From Lachnospiraceae bacterium (lineage in GTDB: Bacteria; Bacillota; Clostridia; Lachnospirales; Lachnospiraceae), in NCBI GenBank assembly GCA_009774145.1, contig VSND01000026.1, positions 1 to 55,454 on the forward strand: a stretch of DNA of 55,454 nucleotides, written 5' to 3'. Of the stretch, positions 25,288-35,237 are shown in pieces; position 1 is the stretch's first letter, and the number at the start of each line of letters is the position of its first letter. The notes beneath the pieces were generated by a model. The model was not told the DNA's origin, did not search any database, and saw nothing but the letters and a program-made list of their open reading frames with translations. Position numbers and translations under genes: made by a program.

Positions 25288-26611
25288 CCGCAATCTCTCC
25301 TATCAAGTCATATTCATCCGCTCCGGTCACATGTACTTTGACAAAATCCCCGGACATCAACTCCGCCATGGTCTGAATAAAGATATAGCCGTCCACCCCC
25401 GGAGCATCTTTATAAGTCCGGGCCACATATGCATATTCCTCTGCAACCTTTCCTTCCACCATACACCAGAGTTCCTTTCCGATCATAGCTTCTGCCTTTT
25501 CAAAAGAAATATCCTGCTGAAGCTCCATCAGTTCATCCCGCCGCGCTTCTTTTATCTCCTCCGGTATCTGACCTTCCATGCAGGCTGCAGGCGTATCCTC
25601 CTCCGGCGAATAGGGAAATACGCCAAGCCTGTCAAATTCCATCTCATCTACAAAGTCCAGCAGTTCTTCATGCTCTTCTTCTGTCTCCTGCGGAAATCCT
25701 GTGATCAGGGTGGTCCGAAGGCAGATATCCGGTATCTCTTCCCGAAGCCTTCCGATCATCTTTTGCAGATCCTGCCTGGTTGTCCTCCTTCCCATCCGTT
25801 TTAAAATCCGGTCAGAAGCATGCTGTATGGGCAGATCCAGATAATGGCAAATCTTCGGTTCGTCCCGGATTGTCCGGATCAGCTCCTCATAGATTTCCTC
25901 CGGATAGCAGTACTGTATCCGGATCCACCGGATTCCCCTGATCCTGCAGAGCTCCTTTAAAAGTTCATGAAGCTTCTTTTCTCCATAGAGATCCGTCCCA
26001 TACATGGTCGTCTCCTGCGCCACCAGGATCAGCTCTTTGACTCCCTGATCCGCCAGTTCCTGCGCTTCCTTTACAAGCTTCTCCATCGGAAAGCTCCTGT
26101 AACGCCCCCGAAGCTTCGGAATAATACAGTAGGTACAGTGCTTGTCACACCCTTCCGCAATCTTCAGATGTGCATAGTGTCCTCCTGTGGTCAGGATTCT
26201 GCCGGTTTCCGTCATAACCAGACGGTCTGTATTTCCGTACAAAAGCTTCTGTTCTCCGGCAGCCGCCTGCTCAATCACCTCCGCAATCCTGTCGTAGGAA
26301 GCCGTTCCCACAACTGCATCCACTTCCGGAATCTCTTTCAGGATCTCCTCCCGGTATCTCTCCGCCAGACATCCGGTCACGATCAGCCCTTTCAGCTTTC
26401 CCTTGTTTTTCCATTCTGCCATTTCAAGAATCGTATTCACGCTCTCTTCCTTGGCATCTCCGATAAAACAGCAGGTATTTACAACAATGATATCCGCCTG
26501 CGTCTCATCATCCGTAAATCCATATCCTTTTTCTGCGAGCAGGCCGAGCATCACCTCTGAATCCACCAGATTCTTGTCACAGCCAAGGGATATAAACAGT
26601 ATCTTCATCAT
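25271..26611 (-). CDS. rimO: ribosomal protein S12 methylthiotransferase
   Basis: This 446-residue radical SAM enzyme methylthiolates an aspartate of ribosomal protein S12. The N-terminal UPF0004 domain (ILFISLGCDKNLVDSEVMLG, IVVNTCCFIGDAKEESVNTI) binds the auxiliary cluster. The radical SAM motif is AEGCDKHCTYCIIPKLRGRY. A TRAM-like domain ends the protein. The start is ATGATG at 26611/26608, with AAGGAG upstream. A hairpin (26632-26650) sits just before the ribosome binding site. Confidence 0.95.
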   Translation of the reverse strand: MMKILFISLGCDKNLVDSEVMLGLLAEKGYGFTDDETQADIIVVNTCCFIGDAKEESVNTILEMAEWKNKGKLKGLIVTGCLAERYREEILKEIPEVDAVVGTASYDRIAEVIEQAAAGEQKLLYGNTDRLVMTETGRILTTGGHYAHLKIAEGCDKHCTYCIIPKLRGRYRSFPMEKLVKEAQELADQGVKELILVAQETTMYGTDLYGEKKLHELLKELCRIRGIRWIRIQYCYPEEIYEELIRTIRDEPKICHYLDLPIQHASDRILKRMGRRTTRQDLQKMIGRLREEIPDICLRTTLITGFPQETEEEHEELLDFVDEMEFDRLGVFPYSPEEDTPAACMEGQIPEEIKEARRDELMELQQDISFEKAEAMIGKELWCMVEGKVAEEYAYVARTYKDAPGVDGYIFIQTMAELMSGDFVKVHVTGADEYDLIGEIADEFTE

Positions 26612-26681
26612 AGATGATTTAATCTCCTTTTTACCACATATCCCGTGGTATTTTCCGGCACAAAATCATGCGCTTAAAGAT

Positions 26682-26710
26682 ATTATAATACTGAAAAGAA
26701 GCAAAAGCAA
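26682..26710 (-). promoter_or_regulatory. promoter of the rimO operon
   Basis: On the minus strand, TTGCTT (26705-26710), 17 bp, TATAAT (26682-26687), about 75 bp before the start. The leader contains the hairpin TACCAC/GTGGTA at 26632-26650. Confidence 0.55.
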
Positions 26711-26716
26711 TGACTA

Positions 26717-29700
26717 TTACACCCGCTCTTTGCACTTTCTGAACCGTTTCCGCCATAAAAACAGACACCATATGCCTGCCCATACCAGTATGCACCCGCT
26801 CACCGGACGAAAAAGCAGATGCCGATCCACCAAAAACTGCACCATCAAATCCGGTGTAAGCAGAAATCTCAGTTCCTTCAGTTCTCTCTGGTTTCCCGCC
26901 GCGTCAAAGGCAGTCACACTCATGGTCTGCCAGTGGTTTGCACTTTCTGCCGTCAAGGTCATTCTTCCATTCTGTTTCAGAACTTCTGATGCAGAATAGG
27001 TGGATACCACTCCATTGATCCTTACTTTTACCTCCGACATCTGTACATTATCCTGTATATCCAGTGTGATCTTTCTACTGTTTTCCCTGTACTGGCCGCC
27101 GTCCTCCAGTCCGGAGAGCAGGATACTTGGCGCCGTCCTGTCCATCACAAATTCAATCTTCTTCCCTTTTGTCTGATTATCCGACACATTCTCTGCTCGG
27201 TCTTCTGAATAAATGGTCAGAATATAGGTTCCCTCTTCTGTAAAGTTACGGCCGGGAATGGTATAGACATACTGTTTCCAGCTTTCCTCCGTCCCGCTTA
27301 CATGCACATCATAATCCACACCCTGCTGCAAGGTTAAAAGCTTCCCGTTCCGTTTACAGCTGATTTCGAGAAATTCCAGCGTATCCACATTGGTTTCTGT
27401 CACAATGATATCCTGCTCTGTATTGGTATAATACATACCTCTGCTGCCTGCCAGCAGTTCCGTTTTATCATCCAGTGTGTAGACAGAGCCAAAACGGTTG
27501 ACCGAAAAGCAGATCTCCTGGCGGCTTACATTCCCGGCCAGGTCGCTGACCGATACCAGAAGCGAGTACAGGTCATCCATTTCCGGCAGGTATGCAAGAT
27601 CCTCTGCCAGAAACGACTCGCCGTCTGCATGCTGTATCCTCCTTCCTTTCCACTCTGTCCATCCGCCCTGACAGCCTCTTAACTCAATCTGCATGCTTCC
27701 ATTCAGGTAATTCGCGTCTGTGCAGCGGATGACCGGGGCCACTGCCCCTTTATTTGCAGACCTGTCCTCCAGTCCGGAAATCTCCAGAACAGGCGCCGTC
27801 TGATCGATCATAAAATGTTCTGTGCCATATTCATTCATCCGGTTTCCTGCCTGATCCATTCCTGTAATGCCAAAGGTGTAATCCCCGTCTGCATCAAAAC
27901 GGATCGTTGCCACATGATGATCCCCGTCTCTTCGCCACCCGGACAGTTCCGGAACCGGAAGTCCATTTTGCTCTGCTGTCATGACCCGGACCAGAGATGC
28001 ATCAAAATTATGTTCCAGAACATCGATCACAGCCGTTCTCCCCTGTGCAAAATATACAGGAGCCCGGCTGCTGTCCGGATCAAAGCTTACCGTTACCACC
28101 GGCGCTGTCCGGTCAATGGTAAATTCATCCACTTTTTCATACTCTGCCCGGTTTCCGGCCAGATCTGTAAAGCTCAGTGTAAAGGTATAATCTCCGTCTG
28201 CAAAAAACTCCACATGACATACATGAAGCATATCATCTCCGGTACCGGATTCCTGCCAGTCTCCTATGGCAGGCATGGTCCCGTCCGTACTGGTGATCAG
28301 AAATTCCACATCTGCCGGATCAAAATTCCGTTCCCGGATCGTCACAGTCGCGGTACGGCCCTCATGATACAGGCCATAGTCCGACCGGTCGTGATTGTCA
28401 TACTCCACCTCAATCACAGGTACAGTCACATCAATATTGTAAAGCTGTTCTGCCATACCGGCATGTCCTGCATGATCCTGATACTCCGCCCGTACCGGCA
28501 CTTCATTTTCATTGTTGGAAGCTGCATCCAGTACAAACTCCTCCTGACACTCATATACGATGCCGGCATCTCCGGAAGCAAAAGCCTCTCCTGTGCCGTA
28601 TTCTCTATGGTAATCCAGCGTATTTCCGCCTTTACAGGTTATGCTCTTTACCCCGGAATATGTATCTCTGACTGCCAGCCGGAACCGGATATCCGTATTA
28701 TAATAATCCACGCCTCCAACGCTTCTTGAAGGACTGGTATCCGTAATGATCATCGTATTTTCTTCCTGCAGGTGGCGTTCATCGCTTTCCACCACCGGCC
28801 TGCATGTCTGCGCGATGATGTTTCCGGACCAGTCCCGGATCTCTGCAGTGACTGTCCCTTTAAAATCCGCAGAAGCAGACGGAAGCATCATCTCAAATTC
28901 TCCGCCGGCTGCCGGATGAAAATCCATCGACTTCTCAGTCATTTTTCCATTCTCTTCCTCTGCCGTAAAATGAATGGAACGGATTCCCGACACCTGATCT
29001 CTGGCTGACGCCTTTATGGTCAGACGCTTATCTGCAAACAGCCAGCGAAGATCTCCATAACGCAGCACATCCAGAAATCCGGACGCTTCCACCGAATACG
29101 AAAGTTCCATCTCCGGTTCTGTCCGATCCACACACACCCGTTCCACAGGCAGTTCTGTACTGTTTCCAGAAAGGTCTGCACAGCCAAGAGGAAGTTCATA
29201 GACCGCCTCCGTCAGAAGCGGAAGATACCAGATTACCCCTTCTTCCGTAATCCTGGCTTCGTCCAGTTTCTCCAGAAACGCTCCGGCGCTGCTGTCCTGT
29301 ATGTTATTTCCTTCACAATCTGCTGCACGGATCTTCCGAAGACTCTGAAGCACTTCGTAAAAGCGAAGATTCTCATCTGTCACCTCCAGCTTCAGATATA
29401 CCGGTTCCGAAAAAAACCTGCAGCTGTCCTCCTCATGGACCGCCTCTTCTGTTTTTTCATTTTTCGACGTACCCACATAAGAGAACCGAAGTACCGGCGC
29501 CGTTCTGTCCAGCACCAGCGAAACACTTTCATAGCTTCCATCCCCCGGACTTTCCGGCTCCCGTCTGCTTCCATGTGCAGACTCCAATACCATCACATTT
29601 CCTGCCATATCTCTGTATTCTGCAAAAACGGTATACCGGTCTTCCTCTGTCAGAGAAAACCTGCCCTCATAACAGTCTTCTGTCCTGTTCCAGCGGACGG

Positions 29701-32392
29701 CCGGCGTGTGGACCTTTCCATCCTTTCCTGTCACAGTCAGTTGAAAATCCTGAAGTCCTGCAAGTTCTTTCCCTTTATAAACCGGACACGCACACTGCTC
29801 CCGGATGGAAAAAGATACTTCTATCGTGTGGTCATAGTATGCGGTATATCCGGTCTGAGGCTCTGTGTTCCTGAGATCCTGAGAAGGGTCCGTATGATTG
29901 TCTCTGACCAGACGCACTGCATCGTTAAAGGTGATGCCAAAAACGGGAGCTTCATGATCCAGTAAAAATTCCGGACTTGTATAGACGCCTGCTTCTGTCC
30001 GGTCGCTTAATCCTCCCCTGCCAACCATCCGGTTTCCCGCACGGTCTGCATAAGAAACGAACACTCTGTAGCCGGATACCTTCTCTTCCTCCCCGTCAAA
30101 TGTATATTCTGCCAGATGACTGCGCCCGTCTTCCTTCCACTGCAGGCTGCTGCCGGATATGACGGCCGCCGCTTCATCGGTATCCAGACTCCATATGGTC
30201 AGCTTTACTGCTTCCGGATTCCAGTATTCTGCATGATCGTCAATCCCAAAAGATATTCTGACGTCCTCTCCTTCTATACTGCGGTATACATCCATGCCGC
30301 CGCACGGTCCGGCCAGTTCGCCTTCAATGGAAAATGAGGTAAGCTCCGGCGGCCTGTCGTCGATCACAACGGTACAGCCCGTGTATACACCATTTTTTAT
30401 ATTTCCCGGAATCACCCCGTCTGTCTTCAGAAGATTTCCCGCCCCATCCTGATATTCCACTGTAAAATCATATACCGCTTCTCCTGTGCCGGGAACTGCC
30501 GGAAACAGAAGCTGTGCAGAGAACCGGTTCCCTTTTGGCCCTTCCATTCTCCATTCCCCTGCAGATGCTCCATAGCCGCCGTCATCGGTAAGTTCAACAT
30601 CGGGAGACACCGGACTTTTGTCTTCCCGCACATGATTCCGATAATTTTCTTCTGTCAGCACAGGTTCCAGTGTCGTTTCTTCTGTATAAAAAACCATGTT
30701 CCGCTCTTCGTCCAGGAGCCCGTCTCCATAATCCACCATAAGAACCGGATTTTCCTGATCCATATAGACCACGGTGCCCCCGGTCAGATTCTCGCTTTCG
30801 ATTCCATATGTCACATTTCCCGCATGGTCCTTCAGCCTTTTTATGCACAGGCGGTCCGCTGCATTTCGTCCATGACCGGAAGGGATCACCATGCATCCTC
30901 TGACCTGTGTATAACCCTCATACTGCTTCCCGTCATACCAGAAAGAGACGCCGTCTTCATCAGATACCTGAAGTTTCCGAATCTCTGCCTGTCCGTCTGC
31001 CGTAAAAATCTGACGGCACAGATCCTCTGTATCAATTCCGGATACTGCATGCTGTTTCTGTTCACCGCCCTTTCCATCTGTCACATACAGATCAAACCAT
31101 ACCTCTTCTTTCCCAAACAGCCTGTCCGTAATGGAATGCAGAAAATCCATAATACCTGTACCGGAAACGGACGACGGATTCGTCCCGTCCGATGCGTAAG
31201 CTGCAAATATCCGGGCATCCGGGGCCGTCTTGTCCACAACGAATTCCATCTCTGCCTCTGCAGTTCCCCCAAGTACATCCGTTACCCGAAAAGTATAACT
31301 GCAGCTGCCGTCCTCCATATCCGTCAGCAGCTCTGCAAATTCTTCAGAATCCTTCAGTTCCTCTTCCAGTTCCGTCTGTGCTCCATATACATAGCATGCA
31401 TCTTCCTCTCGAAAATCCTTCCATATCCCATACGCTTTGCTTCCCTCTCTGTATTCTACCGCTGCGATTCCAACGTCAGAATCCGCACAGATTCTGATGT
31501 CCGGATCTTCTGTAAAATATCTTTTTCCATTGTACTCTGTGGAAGCAGAATCACAGATCACAGAAACAGACGGTTCCTCTGCTGTCTTTTTTCCCCGGAT
31601 GGTCCATGAATTCTCTCCGGTCACTTCCTCTGCATCCTCGATTTTATATACAATCGTATATACATACTCCCCATCCTCATAAATCTCATCCGTAAAGCAC
31701 CCGTCCTCACATGTAAGATCCGTACCATCCCTCTGTATCACAAACTTCCTGACCGAATCTTCTTCGCTGTCCATCTCCTCCTCCGTCTGAAACGTGACGC
31801 TCATGGATTTCCGAAAATAACAGGTACCCTCCTGATCCGTCACAGTATTTCCCGCATCATTTACTGCGGACTTCAGCCGGAATTCCGGAAACAGGATCTC
31901 CGGCTCTTCTTTTTCTTCCTCTTTGCCTATGCTGTCTCCCTCACTTTCTTCTTCCTTCTTTTCTTCCATTTTGCTCTCCGCTTCTGTTTCGCCTGTTTCT
32001 TCCGCTTCCTCCTTCTCTGTTTCTCTGTCTTCCGTTCCTTCCGCTTCCTCCTTCTCTGTTTCTCTGTTTTCTGTTTCTTTTGCTTCCTCCTTCTCTGCTT
32101 CTCTGTCTTCTGTTTCTTCTGCTTCCTCCTTCCCTGTTTCTCTGTCTTCTGTTTCTTTTGCTTTTCCTTCCGTTTCCTCCCTGTCTGTTTCGCCATCCCC
32201 GGTTTCGATTTTGTTCTCTCTGTCTGCATTCACCGCCCCATCCGCCGCTTCTTCGCCGTCTTCACCCATTTCTGCCTCATTGCCGGTTTCCTGGTAAAAA
32301 TTCTCCATCGCATATACAGATATCTTCTCTGCTGCTTCTTCCAGAAATAACAAAAATGCCAGCATCCCAACCAGTATACGTTTTCCTGCCAT
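26717..32392 (-). CDS. giant membrane-anchored Ig-like repeat protein
   Basis: The start at 32392 (MAGKRILVGMLAFLLFLEEA) has GGAAGGAG eight bases upstream and gives 1,891 residues; the frame is open to 32443. The layout is: signal/hydrophobic segment (1-28), a Glu-rich low-complexity region (~30-165) with four 13-residue repeats of the type EDRETEKEEAEET, then about ten Ig-like/cadherin-like modules joined by linkers such as VDKTAPDARI, LDRTAPVLRF, IDRTAPVVTVSFD and MDRTAPSILLSG. Near the C-terminus, CILVWAGIWCLFLW is a membrane helix followed by the basic tail RKRFRKCKERV. No LPXTG is present, so the ectodomain is held by the C-terminal helix. It is the last gene of the prepilin peptidase/phosphatase/kinase operon. 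The function is unknown; adhesion or envelope sensing is possible. Confidence 0.85.
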   Translation of the reverse strand: MAGKRILVGMLAFLLFLEEAAEKISVYAMENFYQETGNEAEMGEDGEEAADGAVNADRENKIETGDGETDREETEGKAKETEDRETGKEEAEETEDREAEKEEAKETENRETEKEEAEGTEDRETEKEEAEETGETEAESKMEEKKEEESEGDSIGKEEEKEEPEILFPEFRLKSAVNDAGNTVTDQEGTCYFRKSMSVTFQTEEEMDSEEDSVRKFVIQRDGTDLTCEDGCFTDEIYEDGEYVYTIVYKIEDAEEVTGENSWTIRGKKTAEEPSVSVICDSASTEYNGKRYFTEDPDIRICADSDVGIAAVEYREGSKAYGIWKDFREEDACYVYGAQTELEEELKDSEEFAELLTDMEDGSCSYTFRVTDVLGGTAEAEMEFVVDKTAPDARIFAAYASDGTNPSSVSGTGIMDFLHSITDRLFGKEEVWFDLYVTDGKGGEQKQHAVSGIDTEDLCRQIFTADGQAEIRKLQVSDEDGVSFWYDGKQYEGYTQVRGCMVIPSGHGRNAADRLCIKRLKDHAGNVTYGIESENLTGGTVVYMDQENPVLMVDYGDGLLDEERNMVFYTEETTLEPVLTEENYRNHVREDKSPVSPDVELTDDGGYGASAGEWRMEGPKGNRFSAQLLFPAVPGTGEAVYDFTVEYQDGAGNLLKTDGVIPGNIKNGVYTGCTVVIDDRPPELTSFSIEGELAGPCGGMDVYRSIEGEDVRISFGIDDHAEYWNPEAVKLTIWSLDTDEAAAVISGSSLQWKEDGRSHLAEYTFDGEEEKVSGYRVFVSYADRAGNRMVGRGGLSDRTEAGVYTSPEFLLDHEAPVFGITFNDAVRLVRDNHTDPSQDLRNTEPQTGYTAYYDHTIEVSFSIREQCACPVYKGKELAGLQDFQLTVTGKDGKVHTPAVRWNRTEDCYEGRFSLTEEDRYTVFAEYRDMAGNVMVLESAHGSRREPESPGDGSYESVSLVLDRTAPVLRFSYVGTSKNEKTEEAVHEEDSCRFFSEPVYLKLEVTDENLRFYEVLQSLRKIRAADCEGNNIQDSSAGAFLEKLDEARITEEGVIWYLPLLTEAVYELPLGCADLSGNSTELPVERVCVDRTEPEMELSYSVEASGFLDVLRYGDLRWLFADKRLTIKASARDQVSGIRSIHFTAEEENGKMTEKSMDFHPAAGGEFEMMLPSASADFKGTVTAEIRDWSGNIIAQTCRPVVESDERHLQEENTMIITDTSPSRSVGGVDYYNTDIRFRLAVRDTYSGVKSITCKGGNTLDYHREYGTGEAFASGDAGIVYECQEEFVLDAASNNENEVPVRAEYQDHAGHAGMAEQLYNIDVTVPVIEVEYDNHDRSDYGLYHEGRTATVTIRERNFDPADVEFLITSTDGTMPAIGDWQESGTGDDMLHVCHVEFFADGDYTFTLSFTDLAGNRAEYEKVDEFTIDRTAPVVTVSFDPDSSRAPVYFAQGRTAVIDVLEHNFDASLVRVMTAEQNGLPVPELSGWRRDGDHHVATIRFDADGDYTFGITGMDQAGNRMNEYGTEHFMIDQTAPVLEISGLEDRSANKGAVAPVIRCTDANYLNGSMQIELRGCQGGWTEWKGRRIQHADGESFLAEDLAYLPEMDDLYSLLVSVSDLAGNVSRQEICFSVNRFGSVYTLDDKTELLAGSRGMYYTNTEQDIIVTETNVDTLEFLEISCKRNGKLLTLQQGVDYDVHVSGTEESWKQYVYTIPGRNFTEEGTYILTIYSEDRAENVSDNQTKGKKIEFVMDRTAPSILLSGLEDGGQYRENSRKITLDIQDNVQMSEVKVRINGVVSTYSASEVLKQNGRMTLTAESANHWQTMSVTAFDAAGNQRELKELRFLLTPDLMVQFLVDRHLLFRPVSGCILVWAGIWCLFLWRKRFRKCKERV
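31994..32149 (-). repeat. four 39-bp tandem repeats inside the giant gene
   Basis: Four consecutive 13-codon units encode EDRETGKEEAEET, EDREAEKEEAKET, ENRETEKEEAEGT and EDRETEKEEAEET. The DNA copies are near-identical, so copy number may vary between strains. The encoded segment is a charged spacer just after the signal peptide. Confidence 0.8.
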
Positions 32393-32463
32393 ATGATCTT
32401 CTCCTTCCTGTAACAAACACCCCACGCACTTCTGAACACCCACTGCTTCCGTCCATCTGTCGT

Positions 32464-32757
32464 TTATACAGTCTCATCGGTATGAACCAGCAGAATTTCT
32501 CTTACCACATGAAAATGATTCTGTTTATCATGCAGCAGTACGGTCTTCTGTTCTTCCTTCACACCCCACGTTCCTGCAAACGCCTCCTTTGGACTCCGTT
32601 TTATGGTCGCCGCCTTTTTCGGCTTTCCTCTTTTCCCCAGCACTCTCAATGCCGTCCGGATATCCAGCCTCAGAAAAAGAAATACCGTAACCGTGCCGGA
32701 CACCATCGTTCCGGACAGGCAGGCCAGATACAGATATGTAAACAGATCCATACTCAC
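32464..32757 (-). CDS. small membrane protein of unknown function
   Basis: This 97-residue protein has one N-terminal hydrophobic segment (about 5-30: YLYLACLSGTMVSGTVTVFL), then a basic cytoplasmic-type stretch (RVLGKRGKPKKAATIKRSPK) and a polar tail. Its start overlaps the kinase stop by four bases, and the giant protein gene starts 71 bp after it ends, so it belongs to the operon. No domain is recognised. It could be a small partner of the kinase or of the giant surface protein. Confidence 0.65.
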   Translation of the reverse strand: MSMDLFTYLYLACLSGTMVSGTVTVFLFLRLDIRTALRVLGKRGKPKKAATIKRSPKEAFAGTWGVKEEQKTVLLHDKQNHFHVVREILLVHTDETV

Positions 32758-34436
32758 TCCTCCTCTTCCTGCATGCAGACAGACCAGAGCATCCTTTCCG
32801 CACTTTCCACCTGCTTTAAAAGCGCATGGATCTCATCTTCGATCAGACTCCTTCTGTGATCTTTGGGCGCTGTAAAGTCTGTCTGCAAATGCTCTCTTAT
32901 ATTCGAAAGCTGCTGCTGCATCTCTTCTTTCTCTACACCGCTGTCCCTGAATTCCGCGGTTCTGGTACAGATCTGGCTTACAAGTTCTTCATACATGACA
33001 AGCGCCGTGCGCTCATTATCCATTTCCACCAGATTACCCGCTGAAAGGGCCGTCAGATCCTCCCAGTAATCCCGATAGGTAATGGACATGTCGCCTGCTT
33101 CGTCTATCATTCCCACACGGGAATAATAGTCTGCAATAACGGCAAGCCGTCTGGAACGTTCTGTTTTTTTCTCATCCAGCCTTTCCGAAGCCGCAGCAAT
33201 TCCCAGATAGATTTTTGCATTTTTCTTATTGCTTTTCTCTTCATATTTGTAGTAATAGGCGATTCCTGCAGCATAGGCGAATTCTTCATACCCGCTCTGA
33301 TTCCTTTGAAATGCCTGCTCATTTGTCTGCTTCCCGTCCCCATAGGCAATCAGAACCGAGCGAAGCACTTCACTTTCTTCAGCGGTCAATACATCGTCAT
33401 CCAGAAACACCTCCTCCAAAAGCTCCAGATACGCCTCCTTTCTTGCAGGATCCAAAGCTGCAGCATTCCTGTAATTCCTTACCGCATCCTCTGCGGATAC
33501 TGCATTTCGCGCCGCCAGAAGATATGCCTCATAATTATGATTTCTGGCCTCCATTCTTTTCCATGCAAAAAAGACCGCGCCGGCTTCCAGTGCCGCCGTC
33601 AGCATCAGTGACGCCATAAAAGGAACCAGCTTTTTTCGCTGCTGCTTCTGATACTCTGCGTCCCACTCAAAATAATGCTCCAGTGCGTACATCAGTTCCT
33701 GACAGGACTGATAACGGTTTTCTTTTTTTACCTGGGTACATTTGACAAGAACTGCTTCCAGACCGGAAGAAAGGGAAGGATTGATCTGACAGATCGGACA
33801 GAGCACATGGGGACTCTCTCCTGTGAGAAGCTGGAACAGCATAACGCCCAGACAGTAGATATCGGTCCTTGCATCACTCTGCCCTTTTCTCTCATACTGT
33901 TCCGGCGCCGCATACCCTCTGGTTCCCAGTGAAATCGTATCCTTGCTGTTTTGATACTTATATTCTCTTGCCGCGCCGAAATCGATCAGCATGATATTCC
34001 CATCCGGCTTCAGCATTACATTGGCCGGTTTCATGTCCCGGTATATGACCGCCGGCTTTCTCGTATGCAGGTAAGACAGTACATCGCACAGCTGCTTTGC
34101 CCATTTCAGAACATCCTTCTGTGTCTGCGCTCCATACTCGCTCAGAATATCCTGAAGCGAACGCCCTTCGATATAGTCCATGACGATCAGCAGCGAATCC
34201 TGATTTTCAATCACGTCTACGATTCCCGGCAGATGCGGATGCTTCAGCTTTTTCATCATCTCTATCTCCCTTTTGTTCGCATGCAGATGATGCACATCAT
34301 TTTTCAATATCTCCTTGACTGCCCACTGCCTGTTGACACGTTCATTCATGGCCAGATATACAGTACTCATCCCGCCTCTTCCGATCACATTCAATATTTT
34401 ATATTTTCCGTCGATTACTGACCCTGTTTCCAGCAT
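32754..34436 (-). CDS. membrane Ser/Thr protein kinase
   Basis: This 560-residue protein has an N-terminal Hanks-type kinase domain (~10-260): glycine loop GRGGMSTV (19-26), Lys41, catalytic loop YRDMKPANV with Asp134, DFG at 152-154 and APE at 177-179, so it should be active. One membrane helix (about 271-292: VPFMASLMLTAALEAGAVFF) leads to a ~265-residue C-terminal region rich in helices and resembling TPR-like repeats, predicted to be outside the cell. There are no PASTA repeats, unlike PrkC. The start overlaps the phosphatase gene by 22 bases. The substrates are unknown; the neighbouring proteins are candidates. Confidence 0.92.
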   Translation of the reverse strand: MLETGSVIDGKYKILNVIGRGGMSTVYLAMNERVNRQWAVKEILKNDVHHLHANKREIEMMKKLKHPHLPGIVDVIENQDSLLIVMDYIEGRSLQDILSEYGAQTQKDVLKWAKQLCDVLSYLHTRKPAVIYRDMKPANVMLKPDGNIMLIDFGAAREYKYQNSKDTISLGTRGYAAPEQYERKGQSDARTDIYCLGVMLFQLLTGESPHVLCPICQINPSLSSGLEAVLVKCTQVKKENRYQSCQELMYALEHYFEWDAEYQKQQRKKLVPFMASLMLTAALEAGAVFFAWKRMEARNHNYEAYLLAARNAVSAEDAVRNYRNAAALDPARKEAYLELLEEVFLDDDVLTAEESEVLRSVLIAYGDGKQTNEQAFQRNQSGYEEFAYAAGIAYYYKYEEKSNKKNAKIYLGIAAASERLDEKKTERSRRLAVIADYYSRVGMIDEAGDMSITYRDYWEDLTALSAGNLVEMDNERTALVMYEELVSQICTRTAEFRDSGVEKEEMQQQLSNIREHLQTDFTAPKDHRRSLIEDEIHALLKQVESAERMLWSVCMQEEEE

Positions 34437-35215
34437 CCTTTCCGCTCCTTATAGGTTCTTACCGCAATTACGGAGATATCATCCTGTTCTCCCCGGTCCT
34501 GGTTCATCCGGACCAGACCGGCCAGCTGTCTCTCCATCATTCTTTCCTCTTTCATCCTGGAGGGCCGCAGCCCTTTCCGCATCTCTTTCTCACTGACCAT
34601 ATGCCGAAAGCCGTCACAGCACAGCATGTAGACCGTATCTTTGCGAATCGTTCCTTTCCTGCACATCGGGCTGACCTCCCCGGATGCCCCCACGCACTGC
34701 AGCAGCACATTCCTTCTGGCATCCCTTTCCGCCTCATCCCGTGTCAGAAGCCCGCATTCCACCTCCTGCTGAACCAGCGTCTGGTCTCTGGTGAGCTGCC
34801 GGATCCCTCTTCGGACCTCATAGACGCGGCTGTCACCCACATGCATGATATAATATGCTTTTCGGGCAAACAGCATGGCCGTCACGGTTGTCCCCAGCGC
34901 AACATCATGTCTCTGCCCATAGGCTTCGATCCTCCTGTCCATCGTCTGAAGGAGCATGCCCCAGGAGCGGAAAAGCTTCGCTTCTGTCAGAGAAGTATGA
35001 AGAAGCGGCGGAAGCTTCTGTTCAAACCATTCTGAAAACGACCGGACAAGAGCCGCGCTTGCCACCTCCCCTCTTTTCAGCCCGCCCATACCGTCGCATA
35101 CCATCGCCAGAAGAATCTGTTCTTTTCCGTACACTGCCTGTTTGATCAGCAGCGAATCCTGATTGTTTTTTCTCCCTGTTCCCCTGTCGGTACAGCAGGC
35201 AAAAACATATTTCAT
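34415..35215 (-). CDS. PP2C-family Ser/Thr phosphatase
   Basis: This 266-residue cytoplasmic phosphatase has metal-binding motifs CTDRGTGRKNNQDSLLI, MVCDGMGGLKRGEVAS, MHVGDSRVYEVR and GEQDDISVIAV. It would reverse phosphorylation by the kinase encoded downstream. The start at 35215 has GGAGG five bases upstream (the site lies within a longer frame that begins at 35227). It follows the prepilin peptidase gene closely and overlaps the kinase gene. Confidence 0.92.
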   Translation of the reverse strand: MKYVFACCTDRGTGRKNNQDSLLIKQAVYGKEQILLAMVCDGMGGLKRGEVASAALVRSFSEWFEQKLPPLLHTSLTEAKLFRSWGMLLQTMDRRIEAYGQRHDVALGTTVTAMLFARKAYYIMHVGDSRVYEVRRGIRQLTRDQTLVQQEVECGLLTRDEAERDARRNVLLQCVGASGEVSPMCRKGTIRKDTVYMLCCDGFRHMVSEKEMRKGLRPSRMKEERMMERQLAGLVRMNQDRGEQDDISVIAVRTYKERKGCWKQGQ

Positions 35216-35237
35216 CTCATCCTCCATTTCCAGAACC

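Noticed and set aside
26717..26900. Sortase anchoring of the giant protein
   Set aside because: The C-terminus has a membrane helix and basic tail but no LPXTG-like motif.
31994..32149. Tandem repeats as a possible CRISPR array
   Set aside because: The units are contiguous, have no spacers and are in frame within a coding region.
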